From Mucilaginibacter rivuli (lineage in GTDB: Bacteria; Bacteroidota; Bacteroidia; Sphingobacteriales; Sphingobacteriaceae), in assembly GCF_019391655.1 (NCBI RefSeq), contig NZ_JAHXPQ010000012.1:1-36631 (forward strand): DNA of 36,631 nt. The letters run 5' to 3'. The position numbers and the translations under genes were made by a program. Below are positions 23,843 through 32,345 of this stretch, one piece after another (the stretch's first letter is position 1; every line of letters begins with the position of its first letter). The notes under the pieces were generated by a model. The model searched no databases, was not told where the DNA came from, and was given only the letters and a program-made list of their open reading frames with translations.

Positions 23843-24477
23843 TTGGCCTGTTTAATTTGTGAAGTTAGTTTATTGGCATCAGTAAACAATGCTTCCCAGG
23901 CTGATGTGTGTGCAGCTAAATTTTTAACCGACTCGTCGCCTACGTAAATACCCTTATTTGTAAGCAGGTAAAACTTAGCCATACCGTTATCGGGCGCAGC
24001 TGCCGAACGTGCCTTGGCTGCTTTAACAAGGTAACTTTGGCCGGCGCTTACAAACTGCCGGGCCGCGCTTTTTACAGCTTCACTTTTTTCGGCATCCATC
24101 CCTTCGCCTGCACTGGTAATGTATTTTGCGGCTCCGGTTTGGTATGCGGCCAAGCTTGTGGTGGCATCACCGTTATTTTGTTCAACTATAACGCCGTAAA
24201 CAATTTCCTTATCGGCAGGAACAACAATTTTTAGCTGATCGGGGGTGGTGGTAAAAGCTGCCATGCGCAACTCGTTGAATTTATTTTCTGTTGGTGTAGG
24301 CTTTTTATAAACGGCTTTTGTTTCAGTTGTAGCAGTGGCGGTTGTTTGCGTGGTTTCCGCTGTGGTTTGGCTACTATTGGTTGCAGAATTGCCGGTTTCC
24401 TTTTTATTACCGCCACAAGCTGCAATGCAAATAACACAGGCAATCAGGCTGATTTGTACTATATATTTCAAGTTCAT
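23839..24477 (-). CDS. Lipoprotein of unknown function
   Basis: A 212-residue protein. It starts with a lipoprotein signal (hydrophobic 7-18, lipobox IAAC, lipidated Cys near 21, then GGNKKE). A threonine/alanine-rich linker at about 30-55 follows, then a soluble domain with NELRMAAFTTTPDQLKIVVP and YGVIVEQNNGDATTSLAAYQ. The composition is alanine-rich. No family is recognised. It is one base after the MmcQ-like gene and overlaps the PH-domain gene, so it is the third gene of the operon. It probably sits in the outer or inner membrane facing the periplasm. Confidence 0.75.
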   Translation of the reverse strand: MNLKYIVQISLIACVICIAACGGNKKETGNSATNSSQTTAETTQTTATATTETKAVYKKPTPTENKFNELRMAAFTTTPDQLKIVVPADKEIVYGVIVEQNNGDATTSLAAYQTGAAKYITSAGEGMDAEKSEAVKSAARQFVSAGQSYLVKAAKARSAAAPDNGMAKFYLLTNKGIYVGDESVKNLAAHTSAWEALFTDANKLTSQIKQAK

Positions 24478-24478
24478 T

Positions 24479-24796
24479 TTATTTTTTAGTTATTATGTGA
24501 TGGTATGCCGTAGATAAGGCATCGGTAAGCATGTCCGGGTGTATTTTATTGAGGTTTATGGTTGTCCAACCCTGCTTGCCCCAATTGTTTGCAACAGGGT
24601 AAATAACCTCATTATCAAACTTTGAAAAAACATCCTGGTCAATTTCGGTGAGTTTGATATTTACCTCGCACTTATCCGCATCCAGTGTAGCGAATATCCC
24701 CTTTTTTACCCTAAAGGCCGCCCTGTGGAAATGCGACTGCTCGGTAACACCAGGAAATGCTAAAGCAATTTGTCGGAATGTAGCGATATCAACCAT
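24479..24796 (-). CDS. MmcQ/YjbR-family protein
   Basis: A 105-residue cytosolic protein of the MmcQ/YjbR (DUF419) family, small proteins with a CyaY-like, possibly DNA-binding fold and no established role. Family features are the N-terminal TFRQIALAFPGVTEQSHFHR, KKGIFATLDADKCEVNIKLT and the C-terminal NWGKQGWTTINLNKIHPDML. It stands three bases after the 70-residue protein gene and one base before the lipoprotein gene. Confidence 0.88.
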   Translation of the reverse strand: MVDIATFRQIALAFPGVTEQSHFHRAAFRVKKGIFATLDADKCEVNIKLTEIDQDVFSKFDNEVIYPVANNWGKQGWTTINLNKIHPDMLTDALSTAYHHIITKK

Positions 24797-24799
24797 AAT

Positions 24800-25012
24800 T
24801 TATGTGTTTGTTTTAGCATCGCTCATGCGACGTTTTATATCTTCGGGAAAGTTACTTACGTGAAAAGTGTGCCCGCCGCTCAAGCGTATCAAAACATATT
24901 TGTATTCGGTAACCGATGTGCCAAAAGCTTCTATTTTTTCCGCGTCAACTGTTACTGTATTGGCTACGCCGTTTATCATATTTACTTCGCGCAGCTCTAT
25001 CCATTTTGCCAT
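24800..25012 (-). CDS. Small protein of unknown function
   Basis: A 70-residue cytosolic protein, first gene of the operon with the MmcQ-like, lipoprotein and PH-domain genes. The pattern WIELREV, VTVDAEKIEAFG, YVLIRLSGGHTFHVSNFPED suggests a small beta-sheet domain. A loose likeness to FlbD-type proteins (a residue-LSGG-FHV turn after a strand) is too weak to name it. The start is the ATG at 25012. Confidence 0.6.
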   Translation of the reverse strand: MAKWIELREVNMINGVANTVTVDAEKIEAFGTSVTEYKYVLIRLSGGHTFHVSNFPEDIKRRMSDAKTNT

Positions 25013-25083
25013 TGTGGTGTATTTATATTGGGGAATGTAAAAATAGATAATATGCGGGTTTGCTACAAACTCAAATATTGCTT

Positions 25084-25500
25084 CTATTGAGTTGATTTCA
25101 TTGATGAGTCAAAAATTACTTGCCAATTCGTTTTTTCTAATTCCTGTTCTGTAAATAGCATTATAGTATAGTACTTTTTAGCAGTTATTAATTTTCTCAA
25201 ATTAACATTAATGGGATATTTCTTTAAGGTATCAACGTTAAAAACATAAATATGTAATTTGTGATCAGGACTATTTGCTATGTAGTTCAACCAACCATCG
25301 TTTCCACTTTGAATTTCTGAAAAAGTTGCATTTGGTTTAATGGTGTTTTCAAGATAATATGCAATATTGTTATAGCTTGAATCAATAGGTTGGGTGGCAA
25401 TTTCAAAATTTGATTTATTTGTAATCTTTAGCCTATCGTTCCAGTATTCGCAACTTGATAATACAAACAAAAACAATATTAAAACCGAGTTTCCTTTCAT
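25084..25500 (-). CDS. Small lipoprotein of unknown function
   Basis: A 138-residue protein starting at the ATG at 25500: MKGNSVLILFLFVLSSC gives a clean lipobox (LSSC, lipidated Cys17). The frame is open back to 25542, but that extension would run through the satP terminator and bury the signal. The mature domain is A+T-rich in codon use and contains NKSNFEIATQPIDSSYNNIA and NLRKLITAKKYYTIMLFTEQ. No family is recognised. Its codon composition differs from most neighbours and resembles the genes at 26983-27436 and 31839-32339. Confidence 0.7.
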   Translation of the reverse strand: MKGNSVLILFLFVLSSCEYWNDRLKITNKSNFEIATQPIDSSYNNIAYYLENTIKPNATFSEIQSGNDGWLNYIANSPDHKLHIYVFNVDTLKKYPINVNLRKLITAKKYYTIMLFTEQELEKTNWQVIFDSSMKSTQ

Positions 25501-25512
25501 ATATCTATATAC

Positions 25513-25540
25513 AAAAAATGCCCGCAGGTAACCCGCGGGC
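25513..25540 (-). terminator. Terminator after satP
   Basis: GCCCGC (25520-25525) and GCGGGC (25535-25540) pair, and on the minus strand a T6 run follows. It lies 44 bases past the satP stop and just before the lipoprotein start, so the two genes are separate units. Confidence 0.8.
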
Positions 25541-25583
25541 AAATATTAAAAAGTTTCCCGTTTAATGCTTTTCGCTCAATAGC

Positions 25584-26171
25584 TTAAGCCACCGGACCTA
25601 ATGGCAAAACCACCCTGCCATAAAGCTCGTTCAATACCTGTGCTACGCCGGTGTATATGGCCGATGCGCCGCAAATAATACCTTCGTATCCCGCAAGGTG
25701 CTCCACCTCTTCGTTGCCTGTTACATGGGCCGCAACCAATAAAAAGAACAGCACTGTTAATGAGCCAAATACAAATTGCAAAGCTTTGCTCAATTTAAAC
25801 GTACCGAAGAACAGCAACAAAGTAAATATACCCCACATGGTTAAAAAAGCTATCATTGAGCCATTGCTTGGCGCGGGCATCCAGCCGAATTTTGGGATCA
25901 ATATCAACCCTACCAGTGTAAGCCAGAAAAAGCCGTACGATGTAAAGGCGGTAAGGCCAAAGGTGTTGTTCTTTTTAGCTTCGATGATACCTGCAATTAC
26001 CTGGGCGGTGCCGCCGTAAAAAATACCCATACATAATATCATGGGGCTCATTTCGATGATTCCGGCATTTTTAATGTTAAGTAAAACGGTTGTCATACCA
26101 AAGGCCAGCAAGCCAAGCGGCGCAGGGTTAGCGGTGTTCTCTTTAAGCGAGACAATTTTTGTGTCGGTCAT
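25584..26171 (-). CDS. satP: Acetate uptake transporter (GPR1/FUN34/YaaH family)
   Basis: A 195-residue inner-membrane protein with six hydrophobic segments, the length of SatP. The family signature NPAPLGLLAFGMTT is at 15-28. MILCMGIFYGGTAQVIAGIIE (about 42-62) carries the second conserved region. It takes up acetate and succinate with protons. The start is the ATG at 26171. Its upstream neighbour gpmA diverges from it. Terminated at 25513-25540. A possible promoter lies at 26227-26257. Confidence 0.92.
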   Translation of the reverse strand: MTDTKIVSLKENTANPAPLGLLAFGMTTVLLNIKNAGIIEMSPMILCMGIFYGGTAQVIAGIIEAKKNNTFGLTAFTSYGFFWLTLVGLILIPKFGWMPAPSNGSMIAFLTMWGIFTLLLFFGTFKLSKALQFVFGSLTVLFFLLVAAHVTGNEEVEHLAGYEGIICGASAIYTGVAQVLNELYGRVVLPLGPVA

Positions 26172-26226
26172 AATTTTTTTAGGTTGGTTAAATTGGTTAT
26201 CATTACAAGTGTGTAATTGACGTGTT

Positions 26227-26257
26227 TAAAAGTATATGTTTTTTAAAACAATAGCAA
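26227..26257 (-). promoter_or_regulatory. Candidate satP promoter
   Basis: On the minus strand a TTG (26257-26255) stands 20 bases before TACTTTTA (26234-26227), a weak match to TAnnTTTG at the usual spacing. A+T-rich surroundings make chance occurrence easy. Confidence 0.3.
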
Positions 26258-26289
26258 TAAAAAAATCTTTACCACAAAAATAATCGCCT

Positions 26290-26979
26290 ATGCAAAAGTT
26301 AGTATTGTTACGCCACGGCGAAAGTGTTTGGAACCTTGAAAACCTCTTTACCGGCTGGACGGATGTGGAACTAAGTCATACCGGTTACCTGCAGGCCAAA
26401 AAGGCCGGAGAGCTGCTCAGAGCAAATAATTACAACTTCGACGTTGCTTTCACCTCGGTTTTAAAACGGTCGATAAAAACGCTGCATTTTGTATTGGAAG
26501 AGCTGGACCATTTGTGGATACCGGTAACCAAATCATGGCGGATGAACGAGCGTTTTTATGGTGCTTTACAGGGATTGAATAAAGAAGAAACCATTGCAAA
26601 ATACGGAGAAGAGCAGGTACGTAAATGGCGCCGCGACCCAAACGAACTACCGCCGCCTATAACTAAGGATGATGAACGCTACCCCGGCCACGACCTGCGT
26701 TATAAAGCCCTTACCGAACGCGAACTGCCCCTCACAGAAAATCTGAGCCAAACCATGGATCGCGTTTTACCCTTTTGGCAGGAACATATTGTACCCGAAA
26801 TGCGGAAGGACCAAAAGGTAATAATATGCGGGCATGGTAATAGTTTACGCGCACTTGTTAAATATATTGACAGGTTAACTGATGAAGAAGTTACACAACT
26901 TGATATACCCACCGGCGTACCGCTGATATATGAACTGGACGATGATTTGAATAGGGTAAGGCACTATTATTTGGAATAG
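26290..26979 (+). CDS. gpmA: 2,3-bisphosphoglycerate-dependent phosphoglycerate mutase
   Basis: Interconverts 3- and 2-phosphoglycerate in glycolysis and gluconeogenesis. The 229 residues match the family. The phosphohistidine is H9 in LLRHGESVWN, the second histidine is H182 in ICGHGNSLRALVKY, and E87 lies in RMNERFYGALQGLNK. The PGAM signature TGWTDVELSHTG is at 21-32. Cytosolic. The start is the ATG at 26290. It diverges from satP, and the pair suits carbon flow between acetate and sugars. It meets the frameshifted gene tail to tail, three bases apart. Confidence 0.95.
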   Translation: MQKLVLLRHGESVWNLENLFTGWTDVELSHTGYLQAKKAGELLRANNYNFDVAFTSVLKRSIKTLHFVLEELDHLWIPVTKSWRMNERFYGALQGLNKEETIAKYGEEQVRKWRRDPNELPPPITKDDERYPGHDLRYKALTERELPLTENLSQTMDRVLPFWQEHIVPEMRKDQKVIICGHGNSLRALVKYIDRLTDEEVTQLDIPTGVPLIYELDDDLNRVRHYYLE

Positions 26980-26982
26980 ATA

Positions 26983-27436
26983 TTAGTCCCACCAAACACT
27001 GTAGCTTTTACCAATACTTTCGTCGGAAATATTATTAGGTTTTTCATCGTACATTAAGCCTTCGTATATCTCATCGGGCTTAAGGGATTTAAACAGTTTT
27101 TTTATTTCAACTATTGAGTAATGTCCATTGATAAAAATCATATCTGAATAAAACCATTCAGAATCCTCAATATCTGCTATTCTGACTAAAATCAGGCATG
27201 TATTTTTGTTGCTTTCTATTTCGAGGAGCGTTTCGTAAAAATGCAATAACGATGGTGGATCTGGATAAATATTTGCACCTATTGAACCTGTATCATTGTT
27301 ACCGTCAAAGAAATCAGCTATACTAACAAATACTTCCTTTTCAAGATAACCAGCTTCATTAATCTTACTAAAGTAAAAAAGTTCTTTTGTCCTTTTTGAT
27401 TAATCCTAAACGCGATAAAAAGTTCTTCAGATTCAT
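26983..27436 (-). pseudogene. Unknown gene broken by a one-base frameshift
   Basis: The clean frame covers only 27246-26983 and would start at TTG with LHFYETLLEIE. The same frame is open further upstream (FYFSKINEAGYLEKEVFVSI, then ADFFDGNNDTGSIGANIYPD) but has no ATG before a stop. A frame beginning at the ATG at 27436 (MNLKNFLSRLGLIKKDKRTF) runs into a stop exactly after the A6 run at 27375-27380. Removing one base from that run joins both parts into one protein of about 150 residues ending KSYSVWWD. So this is either a recent frameshift, a sequencing error in a homopolymer, or slippage. Family unknown; A+T-rich codons. Confidence 0.7.
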
Positions 27437-27460
27437 TTTACATATTTAGGAATTTCAAGC

Positions 27461-27499
27461 AAAACAACAAAGCCCGGTATAACCGGGCTTTGTTGTTTT
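27461..27499 (-). terminator. Terminator after the M13 peptidase gene
   Basis: Perfect 18-base arms (27461-27478 and 27482-27499; AAAACAACAAAGCCCGGT and its complement) around ATA. The T-rich end on the minus strand suits termination of the M13 gene that stops at 27531. Confidence 0.9.
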
Positions 27500-27530
27500 T
27501 AGATTATCAGACATCCAACCTCCAGAATAT

Positions 27531-29594
27531 TTACCAGATCTTTATCCTGTCCTCTGGCGCTTTATACATTTTATCGCCGGGTTTAACATCAAAGGCTTTG
27601 TACCATGCATCAAGGTTTACTACGGTGCCCAGTACACGGTATTTACCCGGTGAGTGCGGGTCGGTCAATATGCGCGACATGGCCTCTTCCGGACGCATTG
27701 ATTCACGCCATACTTGCGCAAAGCCTAAAAAGAAACGCTGATCCGGCGTAAAGCCATTTATCTTAACATTCGATTTACCTTGTTTAGTTTTCTTGAAGGC
27801 TTCGTAAGCTACGTTCATCCCGCCAAGGTCGGCAAGGTTTTCGCCTAAGGTTAGCTTGCCTTTAATATGCATGGTATCTACCGGGTTAAAGCCGTTAAAC
27901 TCTTCAACCACTTTTTGCGCACGGGTAACAAACTTATCCGCGTCGTCTTTTGTCCACCAGTCACGCAGGGAACCATCGGCATCAAACTGGCGTCCCTGGT
28001 CATCAAAACCGTGGGTCATTTCGTGGCCTATTACTACACCAATGCCGCCATAGTTTACCGCATCATCGGCACCAAAATCAAAAAACGGATATTGCAGTAT
28101 ACCTGCCGGGAAAGTGATCTGGTTATTAGTAGGGCTGTATGATGCGTTAACGGTAGGCGCTGTCATGCCCCAACGTTTTTTATCAACAGACTTGCCCAAT
28201 TGGCTCACGCTAAAGTTGTAACGCCAAATGGCCACGCGTTTAAGGTTACCTACATAATCATTACGTTTAATTACCAGGCCATCGTAGGTTTGCCATTTAT
28301 CAGGGTAACCAATTTTAACAGTAAAGGCTGCCAGTTTTTTAAGGGCACGGGCCTTGGTTTCGCTGCTCATCCAGTCAAGGCGCTTTATGCGGTCGCCTAA
28401 GGTTACCTTAAGGTTGATCACCAGGTTTACCATATACTGTTTGGCGGCTGCGGTAAAATACTTTTTAACGTACAGCTGGCCCAATAATTCGCCAAGACTG
28501 CCATCAACAAGGCTGCTCATGCGCTCCACACGTGGCGATTGCACCTTTTGGCCAGAAATGGCGCTGCTGTAAGCAAAGGCCGCGTTAACAAACGGCGAAC
28601 TCAATGAACTTGCCGAACCTTTTAACACCTGCCATTTTAGGTAAACTTTCCAATCTTCAACCGGGGTAGATTTGAATAACTCATCAACTGTAACAAAGAA
28701 TAATGGCTGCGCCACTATTACGCTATCCTGCCCGCCCATTTTTAATTTTGGCAATAAAGCCACCCAGTTAAACGACGGGGTTGTTTTACTAAAAGCCGGT
28801 ACGGTGAATTTGTTGTAATTTTTGTTAGGGTCGCGCAGGGCAACACGGTCAATTTGAGCTGTGGCCAACTTTTTTTCTATCTCATAAATGGTAGCTGTAT
28901 TTTTTGCCGCTTCATCTGCCGATGAGCCTGTTAAGATAAACAACGTGGCGATGTATTTTTTATAAGCTTCCTGCACTTTGGTGCTGCGCCCATCGCTTTT
29001 CAGGTAATAATCGCGATCGGGCATGGTGGTACCGCCCTGGCCAAACTGTACAATGTTTTTGTTGGGATGTTTTGAGTCTTGGCCAACGCCAACGCTAAAT
29101 AAGGCACCGCCGGTGCCATTAAGGCGTTGGGCAATTATTTCATCAAGCACCTGGGTAAGGTTACTGATCTTGTCAACACGGTCCAGGTCGGCCTTAATTG
29201 GCGTGTAACCTAACTTTTCGATAGTTACGCTATCCATACCGCTGGCAAACATATCGCCAACACGTTGTTTCAGGCTGCCTTTAGGCTGGCCCTTTGCCGA
29301 GCTAACTTCTTTTAAAAGCGCTATCAGTTTTTTATTATTGCCATCGGCAAGTATATTAAAGCTACCCCAGCGTGTTTTATCACTCGGTATAGGGTGTGTC
29401 TTTACCCATTTGCCATTGGCGTATTCAAAAAAATCGTCGCCGGGTTTTATGCTAAGGTCCATGTTGGCCGGGTCGATGTATTTAATGGGATTTTTTACTG
29501 GTTTGGGGGCCGGCTTATCGCCGCCACCAGCAAATGTGTTAGCCGACAGGCATACAGCGCCCGTAAGCATCAAAGTGCAGAACTTTATTTTCAT
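27531..29594 (-). CDS. pepO: M13-family zinc endopeptidase (neprilysin/PepO type)
   Basis: A 687-residue secreted metallopeptidase. A signal peptide (about 1-22) is followed by a GGGDKPAPKP linker. The neprilysin N-terminal domain begins with GDDFFEYANGKWVKTHPIPS. The catalytic domain has the zinc motif H524-E525-M-T-H528 (VIGHEMTHGFDDQGRQFD) and the third ligand E585 in ENLADLGGMNVAY. NASYSPTNNQITFPAGILQ is the substrate-binding strand, and the end CW of animal enzymes is IW here. It degrades oligopeptides in the periplasm or outside the cell. The gene stands alone with its own terminator. Confidence 0.94.
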   Translation of the reverse strand: MKIKFCTLMLTGAVCLSANTFAGGGDKPAPKPVKNPIKYIDPANMDLSIKPGDDFFEYANGKWVKTHPIPSDKTRWGSFNILADGNNKKLIALLKEVSSAKGQPKGSLKQRVGDMFASGMDSVTIEKLGYTPIKADLDRVDKISNLTQVLDEIIAQRLNGTGGALFSVGVGQDSKHPNKNIVQFGQGGTTMPDRDYYLKSDGRSTKVQEAYKKYIATLFILTGSSADEAAKNTATIYEIEKKLATAQIDRVALRDPNKNYNKFTVPAFSKTTPSFNWVALLPKLKMGGQDSVIVAQPLFFVTVDELFKSTPVEDWKVYLKWQVLKGSASSLSSPFVNAAFAYSSAISGQKVQSPRVERMSSLVDGSLGELLGQLYVKKYFTAAAKQYMVNLVINLKVTLGDRIKRLDWMSSETKARALKKLAAFTVKIGYPDKWQTYDGLVIKRNDYVGNLKRVAIWRYNFSVSQLGKSVDKKRWGMTAPTVNASYSPTNNQITFPAGILQYPFFDFGADDAVNYGGIGVVIGHEMTHGFDDQGRQFDADGSLRDWWTKDDADKFVTRAQKVVEEFNGFNPVDTMHIKGKLTLGENLADLGGMNVAYEAFKKTKQGKSNVKINGFTPDQRFFLGFAQVWRESMRPEEAMSRILTDPHSPGKYRVLGTVVNLDAWYKAFDVKPGDKMYKAPEDRIKIW

Positions 29595-29822
29595 GAGTGT
29601 GAGTTAATGAGGGTTTGAAATTACAAATGTGAAAACGATTTTACAACTCCCTGCCTTAATATGTTGGAATACTTAAAAAAATAAAAAAAACGGCAACAGA
29701 TACATTCCTAAAAAGTAATGTCATTGTATTACCCTACAATTTTATACACAAGGCAACCAAAGCAATTATACCTGCGTATACTTTATGTAGAGTTTGTTCA
29801 GAATTAGTTAAGGTTTGCTCCC

Positions 29823-29847
29823 TGCTCCCGCAATGGCAGGGGGCTTT
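29823..29847 (+). terminator. Orphan plus-strand terminator
   Basis: Beginning at the GCTCCCTGC just before 29825, the hairpin pairs with GCAGGGGGC (one mismatch) and is followed by T7 near 29844-29850. It points in the plus direction, but no plus-strand gene lies upstream for more than 2 kb. The minus-strand genes on either side cannot use it, because their reading of it has no T run. The 260-base gap 29595-29854 otherwise shows only A+T-rich sequence. Confidence 0.55.
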
Positions 29848-29854
29848 TTTTGCG

Positions 29855-30694
29855 CTATTTTTTGGCTAATGTATACTCACCCCAAAGGTCGGTAGTGCTT
29901 ACTATATCCATATTACGTGCCGTGCCGCTTTGTATAGCAGTGCCGTTCATATACCTAAAGCTTATGCCGCCGGTGTTAATGTACCTGGTATCGCCGCCGT
30001 TTAGCACAATATGGTAGGCAACCGGCCCGGGTTTAGTGGCAGAGAGGCCTAAGTATTTTAAAGGGATGGCCAGTTCATATGTAACAGTCAGTCTATTATC
30101 AAAGCGGGCGCTTAACTGTATGCCCACCTCATTATATACTGATATTAAAGAGTCCTGCACATCGGGAAAGCCCTTTACCCCTATCATCTTCATATTCTGC
30201 GGTATTTGCGCGTTGGCCTTCTGCATGATCGAGTCGAGCCTTTTTGTTTTGAGCACAGAATCTTTTATCGGCTCAAGTTCATGATAATCGGCACCATCTA
30301 ATCCCGTTAAGGCAATGCGCATAATTTTTTGGTACTCGGGCCTTTTCATCACCGGGAAGGTAACAGACACCGCGTTTTTATCCTCTTTCTTTTTTGATGA
30401 GTTTATGGTAACGGTAATGCCCGCCATCATGGTTTTCTGTACCATTTGTATCCTATCGGCCTGTATAACAAGGTATAAGTTTTCGGCATCGTTGGCCATG
30501 GTGTAATATATTTGATTGGCTTTGTTATAGGCTTCAAACTTATTGCCCCATTCGGTTGGTTTACCATCTACCTTCACATTGATAGGCGCATATACACCAT
30601 TCTTTTGTATGGAAGGCAGCTTTTGCGCGAATATTGCGTTGCCGGTAAAAAACAATAGCACCAACAGCATTGAATAGTTTTTTAAATTTTGCAT
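29855..30694 (-). CDS. Secreted CBM9/DOMON-like protein
   Basis: A 279-residue protein with a signal peptide (about 1-23, cleavage at FA before Q). Mature residues about 35-85 match the CBM9-like beta-sandwich start: INVKVDGKPTEWGNKFEAYN, then IYYTMANDAENLYLVIQADR. The second half continues the sheet (LTVTYELAIPLKYLGL) with a helical insertion at about 140-170. Such domains bind sugars or haem; no ligand can be named. No enzyme domain is attached. The gene stands alone. The start is the ATG at 30694. Confidence 0.75.
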   Translation of the reverse strand: MQNLKNYSMLLVLLFFTGNAIFAQKLPSIQKNGVYAPINVKVDGKPTEWGNKFEAYNKANQIYYTMANDAENLYLVIQADRIQMVQKTMMAGITVTINSSKKKEDKNAVSVTFPVMKRPEYQKIMRIALTGLDGADYHELEPIKDSVLKTKRLDSIMQKANAQIPQNMKMIGVKGFPDVQDSLISVYNEVGIQLSARFDNRLTVTYELAIPLKYLGLSATKPGPVAYHIVLNGGDTRYINTGGISFRYMNGTAIQSGTARNMDIVSTTDLWGEYTLAKK

Positions 30695-30765
30695 AATCCC
30701 CGGTTTAAGATTGGTTGCCCAAGATATAACTATAAAAATAGTTTACAAATATATTTTCGTATTAT

Positions 30766-31365
30766 TTACTTTACAACCAATTTATGGGTAAAGTTTATAC
30801 GCGGGTCTGAGAGGTCCCACTTTGCGGCTTCCTTTTGCACCAAAACTTTGTGCTTTTTGCTGATATCGTGCAAAGCATTCCCTACCGATTTACGTACATA
30901 CTCGCTGTCGCTGGTTTTAAGTTTAGCGATGAGTTTGATGGCAACATCGGGCTGTTGTTTAAAATATGGCCGGCTTGTCCAGATTCGCAGGCCCTCTATC
31001 GCGGCGCGGTTCAGGTTGTGTTGTTTGCTGTTTAGCCATACTTTTATTTCGGGCAGGGCATTTTCGTACCCGGTGGCTTTACAATAGCTATCAAAAGCCT
31101 TGGCCAGCATTTCCTGAACGCGCCAGTTATCATCGTGTACTACATTGGTTTTGAGGAGTGTGAGGGCGGCGATGTTTGTAGCAGTTAGCTCACCCAGCAG
31201 GTATGTGCCGAGCATGCGCGCCTGGTAAACACTTTCGTTGATGAGCGTACCCGCAATTTGCAGGTGATTCAGTTCTGCTTGCGCGAGGAGTTTATCGCCA
31301 GCCTCGGTAATATGTTTAAAGCCGTGCTCGGTTTGTTGTAGTTCTTCAATTATCGCTTTCAGCAT
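30766..31365 (-). CDS. HEAT-repeat protein of the DNA alkylation repair (AlkD-like) type
   Basis: A 199-residue all-helical protein with HEAT-like repeats: YQARMLGTYLLGEL, DDNWRVQEMLAKAFDSYCK, LNRAAIEGLRIWTSRPYF, SEYVRKSVGNALHDISKKHK. This repeat pattern is that of AlkC/AlkD-type DNA glycosylases, which remove alkylated bases, and of related repeat proteins without activity. The aromatic and acidic active residues of AlkD are not clearly placed, so repair activity is uncertain. The start is the ATG at 31365, two bases after the DinB stop. The longer frame from 31428 lies inside that gene. Last gene of a five-gene operon. Confidence 0.72.
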   Translation of the reverse strand: MLKAIIEELQQTEHGFKHITEAGDKLLAQAELNHLQIAGTLINESVYQARMLGTYLLGELTATNIAALTLLKTNVVHDDNWRVQEMLAKAFDSYCKATGYENALPEIKVWLNSKQHNLNRAAIEGLRIWTSRPYFKQQPDVAIKLIAKLKTSDSEYVRKSVGNALHDISKKHKVLVQKEAAKWDLSDPRINFTHKLVVK

Positions 31366-31367
31366 TG

Positions 31368-31808
31368 TTATGCCAGTATTTGTTTTAAATGATGCTCCAG
31401 GTGCTGCACATAATCGGCGGCAAGCCACTCAACCGTACGTAATGAAACTTCATCTTTGCCGGTATCGCAGGTGTTTTGGAGCATGCTATCGGGATAATTG
31501 CTTAATACCCGCGAGATCTGCTTGTTTAACAAGCGCCACAGGGTAAGCAGGTCATCAACCTTAGTTTGCTGGTAATGTTGTACCGCTACCCAATCATTTT
31601 GCAAGTACACCAATTTAAAATTCTGCTCATATGTGCAGCGGATAAAGCGGTTCAAGTTATTGTTGGCGCTATCTGCCAGGTGGCCGAGTATTTCCTTTTT
31701 TGACCAAACATCAGACGAGGGTTTGGATTCCCAATCCACATCGGTGGTGATGAGCATGATTAAAAAATCCTGGATGATCTGGTCTATCTGGTGTACGGGT
31801 GCGAGCAT
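31368..31808 (-). CDS. DinB-family four-helix protein
   Basis: A 146-residue protein of the DinB/YfiT-like superfamily (DinB_2 type). The first metal histidine is in KKEILGHLADSANNN, and the last two are in the C-terminal helix DYVQHLEHHLKQI. The family includes metal-dependent thiol transferases and damage-inducible proteins; the substrate is unknown. It sits between an unknown gene (30 bases) and the AlkD-like HEAT gene (2 bases), a neighbourhood that hints at handling of electrophiles or alkylation damage (inferred). A different DinB protein lies at 10050-10589. Confidence 0.85.
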   Translation of the reverse strand: MLAPVHQIDQIIQDFLIMLITTDVDWESKPSSDVWSKKEILGHLADSANNNLNRFIRCTYEQNFKLVYLQNDWVAVQHYQQTKVDDLLTLWRLLNKQISRVLSNYPDSMLQNTCDTGKDEVSLRTVEWLAADYVQHLEHHLKQILA

Positions 31809-31838
31809 GGGTAAAGGTAGGGAAAATTGTTTCAGTAG

Positions 31839-32339
31839 TTATTTGCCAAATAAATCACTTACACTTTGGTCACTTTTTATCCATAAAACATCTTGTTCAA
31901 TACTTCGGTATAATATAGTTACTCCTCTAATAATTTTTATCATAATGTCATAATATACCTGGGTTTCGCAAGTTTCAACCAATATACCCTCCTCAGCCTT
32001 GTCATTTAAAAAAATAAATGAGGGGTATTCAAAGTAACTCCATAGTTTGGAAACCATGTTTCGATTGAAAGATAGATCAAGTGGGTTTAAACGAAATAAC
32101 AATTCAAAATGATCTGTCCCTTCATCAATGAACACTTCATTGGAAAGCGCAGCTATAGTTTTATCAATTTCATTGTCACGATAATTTATTCTGCGCCCGT
32201 TAAAATATATGGTTTCTGCTTTACCGGATAATGTTTTGAAGATAAAATTCCATTTAGACTCGCTTATATCTATTTCATTTTCTAAATCTTTAATTGATCC
32301 AGAGTAGTTATTGTGAACTTTAATATCTAAACTATTCAT
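31839..32339 (-). CDS. Unknown A+T-rich protein
   Basis: A 166-residue cytosolic protein, rich in Asn, Ile, Asp and Glu. Visible segments are IDISESKWNFIFKTLSGKAE, RLNPLDLSFNRNMVSKLWSY and IMIKIIRGVTILYRSIEQDV. No family is recognised. Its codons are clearly more A+T-rich than those of the DinB and DUF3052 neighbours, which suggests later insertion into the operon. It is six bases after DUF3052 and 30 bases before DinB. It might be an immunity-type protein, but nothing shows this. Confidence 0.7.
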   Translation of the reverse strand: MNSLDIKVHNNYSGSIKDLENEIDISESKWNFIFKTLSGKAETIYFNGRRINYRDNEIDKTIAALSNEVFIDEGTDHFELLFRLNPLDLSFNRNMVSKLWSYFEYPSFIFLNDKAEEGILVETCETQVYYDIMIKIIRGVTILYRSIEQDVLWIKSDQSVSDLFGK

Positions 32340-32345
32340 TTTTTG

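Noticed and set aside
27375..27380. Programmed ribosomal frameshifting at the A6 run
   Set aside because: No slippery heptamer with a downstream structure or internal Shine-Dalgarno signal was seen; simple mutation or sequencing error is more likely.
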